From NCBI GenBank assembly GCA_002699165.1, contig PABO01000012.1:51692-86776 (forward strand): a DNA stretch of 35,085 nt. Reading direction: 5' to 3'. The translations under genes were made by a program, and so were the position numbers. The stretch is from Chloroflexota bacterium (GTDB taxonomy: Bacteria > Chloroflexota > Dehalococcoidia > Lucifugimonadales > Lucifugimonadaceae). The notes beneath the pieces are model-generated. The model made no database searches, was not told the DNA's origin, and was given only the letters and a program-made list of their open reading frames with translations. Below, piece by piece: positions 10,108 to 18,867 of this stretch; position 1 is the stretch's first letter; the number at the start of each line of letters is the position of its first letter.

Positions 10108-11247
10108 CTAGTCTCTTTTGTTTATGGGAATATATTCTTTAGAACGCCCACCTGTATATTGTAATAAAGGGCGAATCAAAATATTATGTCTCATCTGTTC
10201 TAAAATCTGTATAGTCCATCCAGGGATTCTTCCAACAGCAAAAATAGGCACGAATAGATCTTTTGGGATTCCAATTAGATAGTAAACTGCGCCTGCAAAG
10301 AAATCTACATTAGCATGAATTCCTCTTCTTGCATAAGGTGTCATAGCTTCTTGAACAGCTAGCAGAATTTCATACCAATCTGTTTCGCCCTTTTCTTCAC
10401 TTAGCTTTTTAACTCCCTCTTTTAAATGCTTTGCTCTGGGATCAGCTGCTTTATAAACTCTATGACCAAATCCCATAACTCTTTCTCTGTTGGCAAGAAG
10501 ATTTTTTACATGATTTGCAGCATTCTCTGGAGTTCCAACATCTTTAGCTAGCTCCATTACTCCTTCTGCTGCTCCTCCATGAGAAGGTCCTGATAATGCA
10601 GCAATTCCTGCAGTTATTGAACCATAGAAATCAGCATTAGTCCCTGTGACTACTCTTGTAGTGAAAGCAGAGGCATTGCACCCGTGGTCTGCATGAACAA
10701 CAAAATCAGTATCCATTAATTTTGCAGTATCTTCAGTTGGCTCATCTCCTTCTAGCATGTACAAAAAGTTTGCTGCATGAGGAAGTGTTTTTGAAGATTC
10801 AATAGGATCCAAGCCTTTTCTCATTCTGTTATGCGCCATAACAATAATTGGAACCTGAGAAGTTAGTCTAATTCCTTTTCTAATAATAGCATCTTCTGAA
10901 AAATCATCCCTGTCATCATCAAAAGATGATAGGGCAGAAATAGTAGTTCTTAGCACATCCATAGGATGAGAATCTTTTACAATATCTATAACGTCATATG
11001 CCTGTTGGGGAAGGACTCTTGCATTTTTGAGTGATTTGTCGAATTCATTTAGTTGATTTTGATTTGGAAGCTCTCCATACATGAGAAGGTAAGAAGTTTC
11101 TTCAAAATTAGAGTTTTCTGCGAGGTCGTGGATATTATATCCGCTATATTCTAATACGCCCTCTTTTCCATCTATAAAAGTTGTATTTGTTCTATCAAGA
11201 TATACACCTTGAAGCCCTCTATTTAATGAAACCTCTTTTTCAGCCAT
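10108..11247 (-). CDS. gltA: Citrate synthase
   Basis: HGCNASAFTTRVV, GPSHGGAAEGVM, GFGHRVYKAADPRAKHL. Start refined to MAEKEV (ATG 11247), preceded by AGAGGAAC. Confidence 0.95.
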   Translation of the reverse strand: MAEKEVSLNRGLQGVYLDRTNTTFIDGKEGVLEYSGYNIHDLAENSNFEETSYLLMYGELPNQNQLNEFDKSLKNARVLPQQAYDVIDIVKDSHPMDVLRTTISALSSFDDDRDDFSEDAIIRKGIRLTSQVPIIVMAHNRMRKGLDPIESSKTLPHAANFLYMLEGDEPTEDTAKLMDTDFVVHADHGCNASAFTTRVVTGTNADFYGSITAGIAALSGPSHGGAAEGVMELAKDVGTPENAANHVKNLLANRERVMGFGHRVYKAADPRAKHLKEGVKKLSEEKGETDWYEILLAVQEAMTPYARRGIHANVDFFAGAVYYLIGIPKDLFVPIFAVGRIPGWTIQILEQMRHNILIRPLLQYTGGRSKEYIPINKRD

Positions 11248-11346
11248 TTTTGTTCCTCTTTGAATCAAATTAAATGGTTTTCGTATTGATTCTATAATCT
11301 TATTTGCTTATATGATAGCGAAAACTGATAAAAATATAAAACTATT

Positions 11347-13071
11347 TTATAGGGTTATTAATTTTTCTATAAATTCTTTTTGAGAAAGGGTTCCAAGGTC
11401 CCCAAGTTTTCTAGTTCGAACTGATAAAGTATTTGATTCCATTTCCTTATCTCCAATTATTAACATAGTAGGGATTTTTTTTAACTCACTGTTTCTTATC
11501 TTTTGTCCAAGTCTTTCATTTGAATCATCTATATTGACTCTATATTTTTTTTCTAAAAGTATATTTTGAACTTTTTTTGAGTATTCTAAGTGTTTATCCG
11601 AAATGGGTATAATATTGATCTGGTTTGGGGCTAACCAAAAAGGGAGATCACCGCCAGTATGCTCTAAAAGAATACCTATAAACCGTTCTATGGATCCCAG
11701 CATTGCTCTATGTATAACTACTGGCTTTTCTTTCTCTCCTTCATTATTTATAAAATCTAAGTTAAATCTTTCAGGTAAAGAAAAGTCCATTTGTGCTGTG
11801 CCTAGTTGCCATTCTCTTCCCATTACATCTGGAATGAAAATATCAATTTTTGGACCATAAAATGCGCCTTCACCTTCAACTTCTTCAAAGTTTGAGTCAA
11901 ATTCTTTTATTACTTTTCTTAATTGCTCTTCAGCTAAATCCCACATTTCATCGCTACCAGCTCTTTTTTCTGGCCTTAAAGATAATGTCATCCTGGGTTT
12001 ATCAAATCCAAATGCTGAGTAACTTTCTTTTAGCATTTCTAAAAATTTTTTTACCTCATTGGCAGCATCTTTTTGATCACAGAAAATATGAGCATCATCT
12101 TGAGAAAAAGATCTAACTCTAGTTAGACCATGAGTAACCCCTGATCTTTCATATCTATGAAGTCTTCCAAAATCAGCAAGTCTTAGCGGAAGGTCCCGAT
12201 AGGATCTTAAAGTTGATTTATAAATAATTGCATGGGCTGGACAATTCATTGGTTTTACACCAACTTCTTTGTCATCAATTTCCATCATGTACATATTATC
12301 TAAATAGAAATCATAATGTCCCGACATTTTCCATAAATCCGTTGAAAAGAGTTGAGGAGTTATTACTTCTTCGTAATCATATTTTTCGTATAACTCTCTT
12401 ACAAATTCAAGTAATTTATTATATATAAAGGCCCCATTTGGTAAAAAAAAGGGGTTAGCAGGACTTATAGGATCCAAAAAAAACAACTCTAAAGATGTTC
12501 CTAGTTTTCTATGATCACTTTCTATTGCTTTTTCTCTTTTATCTAGATAGTCTTTTTGAAGCTCTTCAGACTCCCAGGCAGTACCATAAATTCTTTGAAG
12601 CATTTTATTATTTTCGTCACCTCTCCAATATGCACCTGCTGTTGATAAAAGTTTTAATGCTTTTATTTCGCCTGTTTTTTCAACATGTCCTCCTTCACAT
12701 AGATCCTTAAACTTCCCATCAGAATGACTATATTCTGTGATTATTTCATCTTCAGGCATGCTATTTATAATTTCTATTTTATATGGATTATCTTTATAAA
12801 TTTCTAATGCCTCTTTCTTAGATAATTCATTTCTCTCAAACTTAGTATTTCTTTTTACGGATCTTTTCATGTCTCTTTCGATTGATGCTAAGTCTTGTGG
12901 AGAGAAAGTTATATCAACATCAAAATCATAAAAAAAACCGTCATCTATTGGAGGACCAATTGTCAATTTTGCATCTGGATGTTTCTTTAACACAGCTTCA
13001 GCTAATAAATGAGCAGCTGAATGTCGAATTTTATATCTATACTCTTCAGTATTTTCTGGACTTTCTTTCAT
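11347..13071 (-). CDS. thrS: Threonyl-tRNA synthetase lacking the N-terminal TGS domain
   Basis: RHSAAHLLAEAV editing domain, KPMNCPAHAIIYKS, HRAMLGSIERFIGILLEH, C-terminal anticodon-binding domain; 574 aa. Confidence 0.95.
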   Translation of the reverse strand: MKESPENTEEYRYKIRHSAAHLLAEAVLKKHPDAKLTIGPPIDDGFFYDFDVDITFSPQDLASIERDMKRSVKRNTKFERNELSKKEALEIYKDNPYKIEIINSMPEDEIITEYSHSDGKFKDLCEGGHVEKTGEIKALKLLSTAGAYWRGDENNKMLQRIYGTAWESEELQKDYLDKREKAIESDHRKLGTSLELFFLDPISPANPFFLPNGAFIYNKLLEFVRELYEKYDYEEVITPQLFSTDLWKMSGHYDFYLDNMYMMEIDDKEVGVKPMNCPAHAIIYKSTLRSYRDLPLRLADFGRLHRYERSGVTHGLTRVRSFSQDDAHIFCDQKDAANEVKKFLEMLKESYSAFGFDKPRMTLSLRPEKRAGSDEMWDLAEEQLRKVIKEFDSNFEEVEGEGAFYGPKIDIFIPDVMGREWQLGTAQMDFSLPERFNLDFINNEGEKEKPVVIHRAMLGSIERFIGILLEHTGGDLPFWLAPNQINIIPISDKHLEYSKKVQNILLEKKYRVNIDDSNERLGQKIRNSELKKIPTMLIIGDKEMESNTLSVRTRKLGDLGTLSQKEFIEKLITL

Positions 13072-13998
13072 TTATTTATACCTAGGAACATTATGTTTAT
13101 TTAGAATTTCATCTAGTTCATTTATTAAGTTTTTAGAAGGAGTTTTGGAAGGAGGTCTAGGAGGTCCAGCTTTTAAACCAACTAGTTCCATCGCAACTTT
13201 TATAAACGGACCTTCTCCACCTGTTTCTTGAACTACCTTCCCAACCCATTTCATCCAATCTGACTTAAAGCCAGAAAGAAGCTTTTTAGTTTTATCATAA
13301 TTTTTTTCAATCATTGAATCCCAAATTAATCTTGGATATTCAGGCCAAAAACTACTTAAGTGTGTGATAAATCCAGTAGCGCCATAAATATTGCTAAGAA
13401 TATGGTTTCCTGAGTTATCTATCATTGAAACCTTGCCTGAGTATCTTTCAAGGCCCTCTTTAAATAGCTGTATGTCTTCATGGCTCCACTTAATTGAATT
13501 AACATTGGATATTTCAACTAATTGATCGAGTAAGTCAAAATCCATTATAAATCCATCCCACCAAGTGTGATAAATCATTATATTAACATCAGTCTCACTT
13601 GATACTCTCTTAAATAAATCTAAGACATCGTTAGATGTTGGCATATAATAATAAGTTGGTCCTAATTGGCATCCGTATATTCCTAGTTTGGATGCAGCAA
13701 CAGCCATTCTGACTATTTCTCTCCAATCAGTATGCTGGATTGATGTTAATACAGGAACTTTGCCATCAGTAGAGTCTATAGCAATCTTCATTAAATCAAT
13801 TCTTTCATTCACATTTAATGCAGGATGCTCGCCTCCTGCTCCACCAATTAATAATGTTGAATTCCCGTTTGATAATCCTTTATTAATCATAAAGTTCAGA
13901 TTTGATGCAAATGCATCAAAGTCTACTGAGTAGTCTTCTTTGAACGGAGTTGCTACTGCAACCATCGGCCCAACTATTTTTTTTTCTATTGAAGTCAT
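13072..13998 (-). CDS. Dihydrodipicolinate synthase/N-acetylneuraminate lyase-family aldolase
   Basis: GGAGGEHPALNVNERIDLMKIAID and Schiff-base lysine region NSIKWSHED. Confidence 0.85.
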   Translation of the reverse strand: MTSIEKKIVGPMVAVATPFKEDYSVDFDAFASNLNFMINKGLSNGNSTLLIGGAGGEHPALNVNERIDLMKIAIDSTDGKVPVLTSIQHTDWREIVRMAVAASKLGIYGCQLGPTYYYMPTSNDVLDLFKRVSSETDVNIMIYHTWWDGFIMDFDLLDQLVEISNVNSIKWSHEDIQLFKEGLERYSGKVSMIDNSGNHILSNIYGATGFITHLSSFWPEYPRLIWDSMIEKNYDKTKKLLSGFKSDWMKWVGKVVQETGGEGPFIKVAMELVGLKAGPPRPPSKTPSKNLINELDEILNKHNVPRYK

Positions 13999-14034
13999 AA
14001 TCTTTCCTTATAGCTTTTAAATTAAGGTATTCAT

Positions 14035-14145
14035 TTAGATGTAAGTTTCATTGCATTTATTATTGATGACATCATTACAGTCACAATTTATGCATCTGCA
14101 AGGATTGCATTTACAAAATTTATTTTCACATTCATCCTTTTTCAT
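14035..14145 (-). CDS. 36-aa cysteine-rich small protein, metallothionein-like
   Basis: Manual translation: MKKDECENKFCKCNPCRCINCDCNDVINNKCNETYI; 8 Cys with CxCxxCxCxxCxC. Not in the ORF track, which lists an antisense ORF here. Confidence 0.6.
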   Translation of the reverse strand: MKKDECENKFCKCNPCRCINCDCNDVINNKCNETYI

Positions 14146-14187
14146 AAATTACATTTTATTATTTTATTTTACAAAAAAAATATTATT

Positions 14188-14355
14188 TTATTTTGATTTT
14201 ACTTTTAGAAGAATCCCCATTAATAATAAAACTAAGATTAAAATAATTACTGGAATTATATAAGAGATAATAATTTCAGTAAAAAATAGTAAATATATTG
14301 TTACCAAAAACAAACTTAAGAAACTTATGAATAGGTTGATTTTATATAAATTCAT
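14188..14355 (-). CDS. 55-aa two-TM small membrane protein
   Basis: Manual translation: MNLYKINLFISFLSLFLVTIYLLFFTEIIISYIIPVIILILVLLLMGILLKVKSK. Confidence 0.45.
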   Translation of the reverse strand: MNLYKINLFISFLSLFLVTIYLLFFTEIIISYIIPVIILILVLLLMGILLKVKSK

Positions 14356-14409
14356 TTTTATTATTTTGTTTACCTTTTGAAATTATTATATAAACTTTTT
14401 AAAATCAGC

Positions 14410-15669
14410 TTAGAGTAAATTTTTTGACAGAATATCTCTTACTATAAAATTAGCATCTTCTGCAACCCCTATAAATTGAGCAGATTTTGAAGAATGCATC
14501 CATTGAAGCCCCATAAAATACAAACCTTTATATTTAGTTACTCCTCTTCTTTGTATCGGATGATTATTATCGTCAGTAACATCTAGATCAATCCAGTCAT
14601 AATCATATCGAAATCCTGTAGACCAAATAATACTATCTTCTTCATAGTTTAAGTTTAGTTTGTCAATTGATTTTAATTGATCTGAAATAATCCTTTTATC
14701 AGTGTGTAAATGTTCGGTCTTAGTACTAATATTTTTTTTATTTATATATTTATCTACTTCAATAGACCAGTTTATTGCATATTCATCAGAAAACTTAATA
14801 TTTTCAAATAAATCATCGTTTACTATTAAATTATCTTTTTTACATTCTCTGATTGTTCCACATATATTTAATCCTTTTTCTCTTAAATCTAAGAGATTTA
14901 TATCATGTCCTCCCATGCTGCCAGAAGTATGTGCGCTACATTTCCATCTATTTGCAAAAGGGACTTCATCTATTGTTTTGTTAAATAGGCCCATTTCATA
15001 ATTCCACCAAGAAGAATCTTTACCTCTATATGACCTTGGTCTTCTTCCGCATTTACTAACAGCTAACCAAACTTCCTTTCCTGAAGTTAATAAATCTTCT
15101 GCAATTTGTGCTCCAGATTGTCCAGAGCCAACAACTATAACTTTACCTTTTGGTAATTGAGAGGAGTTCTTATATTGAGATGAGTGTATTTGAAATAGTT
15201 TGCTATTTATTTTTTTACTTATTTCAGGCTTATGTGCGTTTCCAAATGCCCCACTTGCTATAACAGCTATATTACAGTTTATTATTTTCTTAGATGTTAT
15301 TATTTTGTATTGATTTTTTTCTTTAGAAATATTTTCAACTTTTTCATTTTCATAAATTTTACTTCCTATAAATTTAGCAAATGATTGAACATAGTTTATA
15401 ACTTCTTTTTTATTTAAAAATCCGTCAGGATTATCAAAGGGAAAATTATTTGAATCAATGTCAAATTCAGGAATTTTCATTGCCCAGTTTGGGTTTACCA
15501 AATAAAAATTGTCCCATCTTTCATTTACCCAACTATTAGCTATAACTCCTTTTTCTAAAATAATATGATTTATATTTTTTTTAGAAAGAAAATAACTAAT
15601 ACAAAGACCTGCAATCCCAGCTCCTATTATTACTACTGAAGTATTATTTATTTCTTTGTTTGATTGCAT
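14410..15669 (-). CDS. FAD/NAD(P)-dependent monooxygenase (flavin-containing monooxygenase/CzcO-like)
   Basis: Two Rossmann motifs: VVIIGAGIAGLCISYFLS and VIVVGSGQSGAQIAEDLL; SIIWSTGFRYDYDWI. Confidence 0.85.
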   Translation of the reverse strand: MQSNKEINNTSVVIIGAGIAGLCISYFLSKKNINHIILEKGVIANSWVNERWDNFYLVNPNWAMKIPEFDIDSNNFPFDNPDGFLNKKEVINYVQSFAKFIGSKIYENEKVENISKEKNQYKIITSKKIINCNIAVIASGAFGNAHKPEISKKINSKLFQIHSSQYKNSSQLPKGKVIVVGSGQSGAQIAEDLLTSGKEVWLAVSKCGRRPRSYRGKDSSWWNYEMGLFNKTIDEVPFANRWKCSAHTSGSMGGHDINLLDLREKGLNICGTIRECKKDNLIVNDDLFENIKFSDEYAINWSIEVDKYINKKNISTKTEHLHTDKRIISDQLKSIDKLNLNYEEDSIIWSTGFRYDYDWIDLDVTDDNNHPIQRRGVTKYKGLYFMGLQWMHSSKSAQFIGVAEDANFIVRDILSKNLL

Positions 15670-15686
15670 TTACAGATAATATAATT

Positions 15687-16532
15687 TTAATGATTGATAA
15701 CTTTTAGATTCTTTTGATTCTTGAATCTTTCTTTCATGATATTTATAGCCTGATCATAATTATCAATAAGAATAGCGTTTCTTTCATTAATTATTGCAGC
15801 TTCACCTGTAGTTCCTGCTCCAGCAAAAAAATCTAAAACCAAATCATTTTTATTAGAATGTACCTTAATTATTCTATTCATAATTGCTATTGGCTTTTGA
15901 GTTGGATATCCTGTTTTTTCTTTACTATTTGGGCTTACAATAGTATGCCACCAAGAATCTGTAGGAGTTTTACCTTTTGCAGCTTTCTCTGGACCAACAA
16001 GATTAGGGGCTAAGTAAGGGATTCGGTCTATATCTTCATAGTTAAAAGTATATTTCTTTGGATCCATTGCGTACCACAAAATATTATCATGTTTTGCAGA
16101 CCATTTGCTTTTACTCCTTGCTCCATAATCATAAGACCAAATAATCTCATTTATAAATGAGTCACGTCCAAAAATTTCATCACACATTATTTTTGCATAA
16201 TGTATCTCCCTGTAATCTAAATGTAAAAAGAAGCTGCCATTCGGTTTGAGAATTCTTTTGGCTTCTTCGATTCTAGGTTTTAGAAAAACAATATAATCAT
16301 CAAAAATATCAGAATAACTTTGCTTTCCTATTATTTCAGTTTTATAAGATTGACCCTTAAACCCTATTCGATCTCCATCTTCAGATCTTGTAGTTTTTAT
16401 TTGGGTTCTAGATTGTATCTTTCCTGTATTAAATGGAGGGTCTATATAAATTAAATCTATAGAATTCTTTTTAATTTCTTTGAGTATTTTTAGATTGTCA
16501 CCTAAGTGAAGTTCAATGTTATTATCTGTCAT
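15687..16532 (-). CDS. DNA methyltransferase (N4/N6, beta-class motif order)
   Basis: Motif IV DPPFNTG near the N-terminus, AdoMet motif DFFAGAGTTGEAA near the C-terminus, TQKPIAIMNRII. Confidence 0.9.
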   Translation of the reverse strand: MTDNNIELHLGDNLKILKEIKKNSIDLIYIDPPFNTGKIQSRTQIKTTRSEDGDRIGFKGQSYKTEIIGKQSYSDIFDDYIVFLKPRIEEAKRILKPNGSFFLHLDYREIHYAKIMCDEIFGRDSFINEIIWSYDYGARSKSKWSAKHDNILWYAMDPKKYTFNYEDIDRIPYLAPNLVGPEKAAKGKTPTDSWWHTIVSPNSKEKTGYPTQKPIAIMNRIIKVHSNKNDLVLDFFAGAGTTGEAAIINERNAILIDNYDQAINIMKERFKNQKNLKVINH

Positions 16533-16590
16533 ACGAATTAATTATTACATTGAAATGATAGCATAAAAGCTCGTAATTTAAACCACATCT

Positions 16591-16692
16591 TTATAGTAGC
16601 TTACAAAGGCCTATGCCCATCAACGCACCAACTAAAGCCGCAATAATATAAGATACGATATTTGATGCTACTAATTTATTTATATTTTCCAT
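16591..16692 (-). CDS. 33-aa single-TM small protein
   Basis: Manual translation: MENINKLVASNIVSYIIAALVGALMGIGLCKLL; start 1 bp downstream of the preceding stop. Confidence 0.5.
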   Translation of the reverse strand: MENINKLVASNIVSYIIAALVGALMGIGLCKLL

Positions 16693-16693
16693 T

Positions 16694-16861
16694 TTATTTA
16701 TTATTACGTTTTTGTTTAATATTTTCTGAGTAAATAGTTAATATTGAGGTACTGATACCTATTATTATACCTATAAAAAGTCCAAGTCCTAACCATAATC
16801 CAAAAAAACTTCCAATCACAATCCCATATAAAATAGCTAATATATATTTTCTATAACTCAT
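16694..16861 (-). CDS. 55-aa glycine-rich small membrane protein
   Basis: Manual translation: MSYRKYILAILYGIVIGSFFGLWLGLGLFIGIIIGISTSILTIYSENIKQKRNNK; start 2 bp downstream of the preceding stop. Confidence 0.6.
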   Translation of the reverse strand: MSYRKYILAILYGIVIGSFFGLWLGLGLFIGIIIGISTSILTIYSENIKQKRNNK

Positions 16862-16863
16862 TT

Positions 16864-17214
16864 TTATTTATTTTTTCTTGTTTCAATGAAGCTTTTTATA
16901 AATATTATTATAGAAAAAATACATGTTCCAATCATAACAAAAAGTCTGAAGAGTCCCCAGCCGCCTTCATCGATTGATTTAGGAAGCCTTGTTCCTATAA
17001 GTGCAACCAGGATCAATATTGTTAGAAGGACAGCTATATGTGCAAAAATCATATTTAGTTTTTGATTTTTTAGTGACAATAAATAGCATATAAAAATTAG
17101 TACTCCAAATATTGAAGGTATAAATGCAGTAGGTGAAGAAACTTCGAAAAATCCCCAAATTCCCATTATTATTAGCGAGGTTGAATTTATAATATTTGCT
17201 GTCTTTGAATTCAT
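16864..17214 (-). CDS. Small multi-TM membrane protein
   Basis: Start refined to MNSKTANIINS (ATG 17214) preceded by GGAGTTTAC; about 4 hydrophobic segments. Confidence 0.7.
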   Translation of the reverse strand: MNSKTANIINSTSLIIMGIWGFFEVSSPTAFIPSIFGVLIFICYLLSLKNQKLNMIFAHIAVLLTILILVALIGTRLPKSIDEGGWGLFRLFVMIGTCIFSIIIFIKSFIETRKNK

Positions 17215-17242
17215 GTAAACTCCAGTATTAATTTTATAATAT

Positions 17243-18850
17243 TTATTCCTTAAAAAAATCTCTTCCAATTTTTTTGGGTATTTGTATAGGCTTTTTATCT
17301 TCTGTTTCTATCATCCAATCTAACAAATAATCCTTCATTTCTAGGATTATATTTTTATTTTCGCTCTTATTAGAAAGGTTTATTAACTCCCAAGGATCGT
17401 TTTCTAGGTCATAAAGTTCATCCATATCTCCATGCGAATCAGTTATATACTTCCATTTATCTGTTCGAACCATTTTCCTTCTTCCTTCAGCTTCACGAGC
17501 CCATAAAGTTTCTAAAAGTGTTCTATAACCCTTAGAGGGTCTAAATTTTTTAAAATCTTCAAATCTAAATTTTGGTCCCCCAGCACCATACTCAGAAAAA
17601 GCGATATTTTTTCCTTTATTTTTTGTAACTGTTGGCAGTAAATTACCTTGATAACCTCTTATATCATCTTCAGATAAAAAATATTTTTTTGACTCATTCT
17701 TTTTTTTCCAGCCTATCCCTGTTTCACTAAAATTTCCAAGTCCTTGTAGATGTAGAAGTGTTGGAATTATATCAATTGTACTTACTACAGATTTTTCTTT
17801 TATATTTTTTGAAAAATCTCCATTCGGCCAACTAATAATTAAAGGAACCTTAACTAGGCAATCATAAAAAACTCCTCCTTTAACAAACATTCCGTGTTCT
17901 CCCATAAAATCTCCATGATCGGAAGTAAAAATAATAATAGTATTTTTCTTCAAATCTAATTCTTCTAATTTTTCAGTTATTTTTTTTATTCCATCATCTA
18001 TAAATTTACACATTGCTTGATAAACGCTTATTTGTTCTCTGATTTCATATTCTGATTCATTTTTATGTCCCATAATTTCAAACAAGATTTTATTTCTTTC
18101 AGGAGATGAATCATCCTCAAATTCACCAATTCTTTGAGGAGGTAACTTTACTTCTTTTGAAGGAAACATATCCGTATATCTTTTAGGGGCTTCAAATGGT
18201 TCATGAGGATCTGGAAATGATACCCAAAGAGCAAAGGGTTGTTTTTCTTTTGAAAAATCTCCATTTTTATATTTCTCTAAAAACTTTATACTTCTTTCTG
18301 AAATAAGCGAAGTGCTAAATAAATTTTCATCGTTATCTGATGAGGAATAACATATTTTATTTTCTGTTTTAGCCATTGCTAGCCTATTAGCATTAGCTTT
18401 ATCAATTAGATCTTCATTCACACCCCAATCCATTCCTTTTGTTCCAGTATTTGCTCCTAAATAATTTCCTTTCGGTAAACCCTGATGACTTATTTCGAGT
18501 CTAACATCAAAAAGATCCAAGTCAGATTTTTCTACATAGCAATGATTTTTACCAATTAATCCTGTTGTATAATTGGCTTCTTTCCATATTTTAAAAGCAT
18601 GATTTTGATTTTTTGGAAGAAGAGTTTCATTTCTTCTACATCCTGTTGAATGAGGATATTTTCCTGTCATAATTGAAGTTCTTGCTGGAACGCATAATGG
18701 GGATGGAGTAATAGCGTTTTCGAAAATCACTCCTTCTTTTGCCAATCTTTCAATTTCAGGGCATTCAATCCCAATCTCTGAGTAAAGACTTAATATTGAT
18801 GCTTTCATTTGGTCTACCATTATGAAAAGTATATTTGGTTTTTCTGGCAA
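17243..18850 (-). CDS. Sulfatase (type I, formylglycine-dependent)
   Basis: CVPARTS sulfatase signature (CxPxR), NILFIMVDQMKAS metal site, FTSDHGDFMGEHGMF. TTG start with AAAGG 8 nt upstream. Confidence 0.93.
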   Translation of the reverse strand: MPEKPNILFIMVDQMKASILSLYSEIGIECPEIERLAKEGVIFENAITPSPLCVPARTSIMTGKYPHSTGCRRNETLLPKNQNHAFKIWKEANYTTGLIGKNHCYVEKSDLDLFDVRLEISHQGLPKGNYLGANTGTKGMDWGVNEDLIDKANANRLAMAKTENKICYSSSDNDENLFSTSLISERSIKFLEKYKNGDFSKEKQPFALWVSFPDPHEPFEAPKRYTDMFPSKEVKLPPQRIGEFEDDSSPERNKILFEIMGHKNESEYEIREQISVYQAMCKFIDDGIKKITEKLEELDLKKNTIIIFTSDHGDFMGEHGMFVKGGVFYDCLVKVPLIISWPNGDFSKNIKEKSVVSTIDIIPTLLHLQGLGNFSETGIGWKKKNESKKYFLSEDDIRGYQGNLLPTVTKNKGKNIAFSEYGAGGPKFRFEDFKKFRPSKGYRTLLETLWAREAEGRRKMVRTDKWKYITDSHGDMDELYDLENDPWELINLSNKSENKNIILEMKDYLLDWMIETEDKKPIQIPKKIGRDFFKE

Positions 18851-18867
18851 CTTAGAGACCTTTATTT

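Noticed and set aside
11603-12710. Several plus-strand ORFs opposite thrS
   Set aside because: Antisense to a conserved gene; biased composition typical of reverse-frame AT-rich DNA.
14051-14263. Plus-strand 70-aa ORF in the track
   Set aside because: Low-complexity Leu/Phe/Ile-rich translation antisense to two better minus-strand small ORFs, including the Cys-rich one.
15687-16532. Restriction-modification or defence island around the methyltransferase
   Set aside because: Neighbours are an FMO, small membrane ORFs and a sulfatase; no nuclease, helicase or specificity subunit seen.
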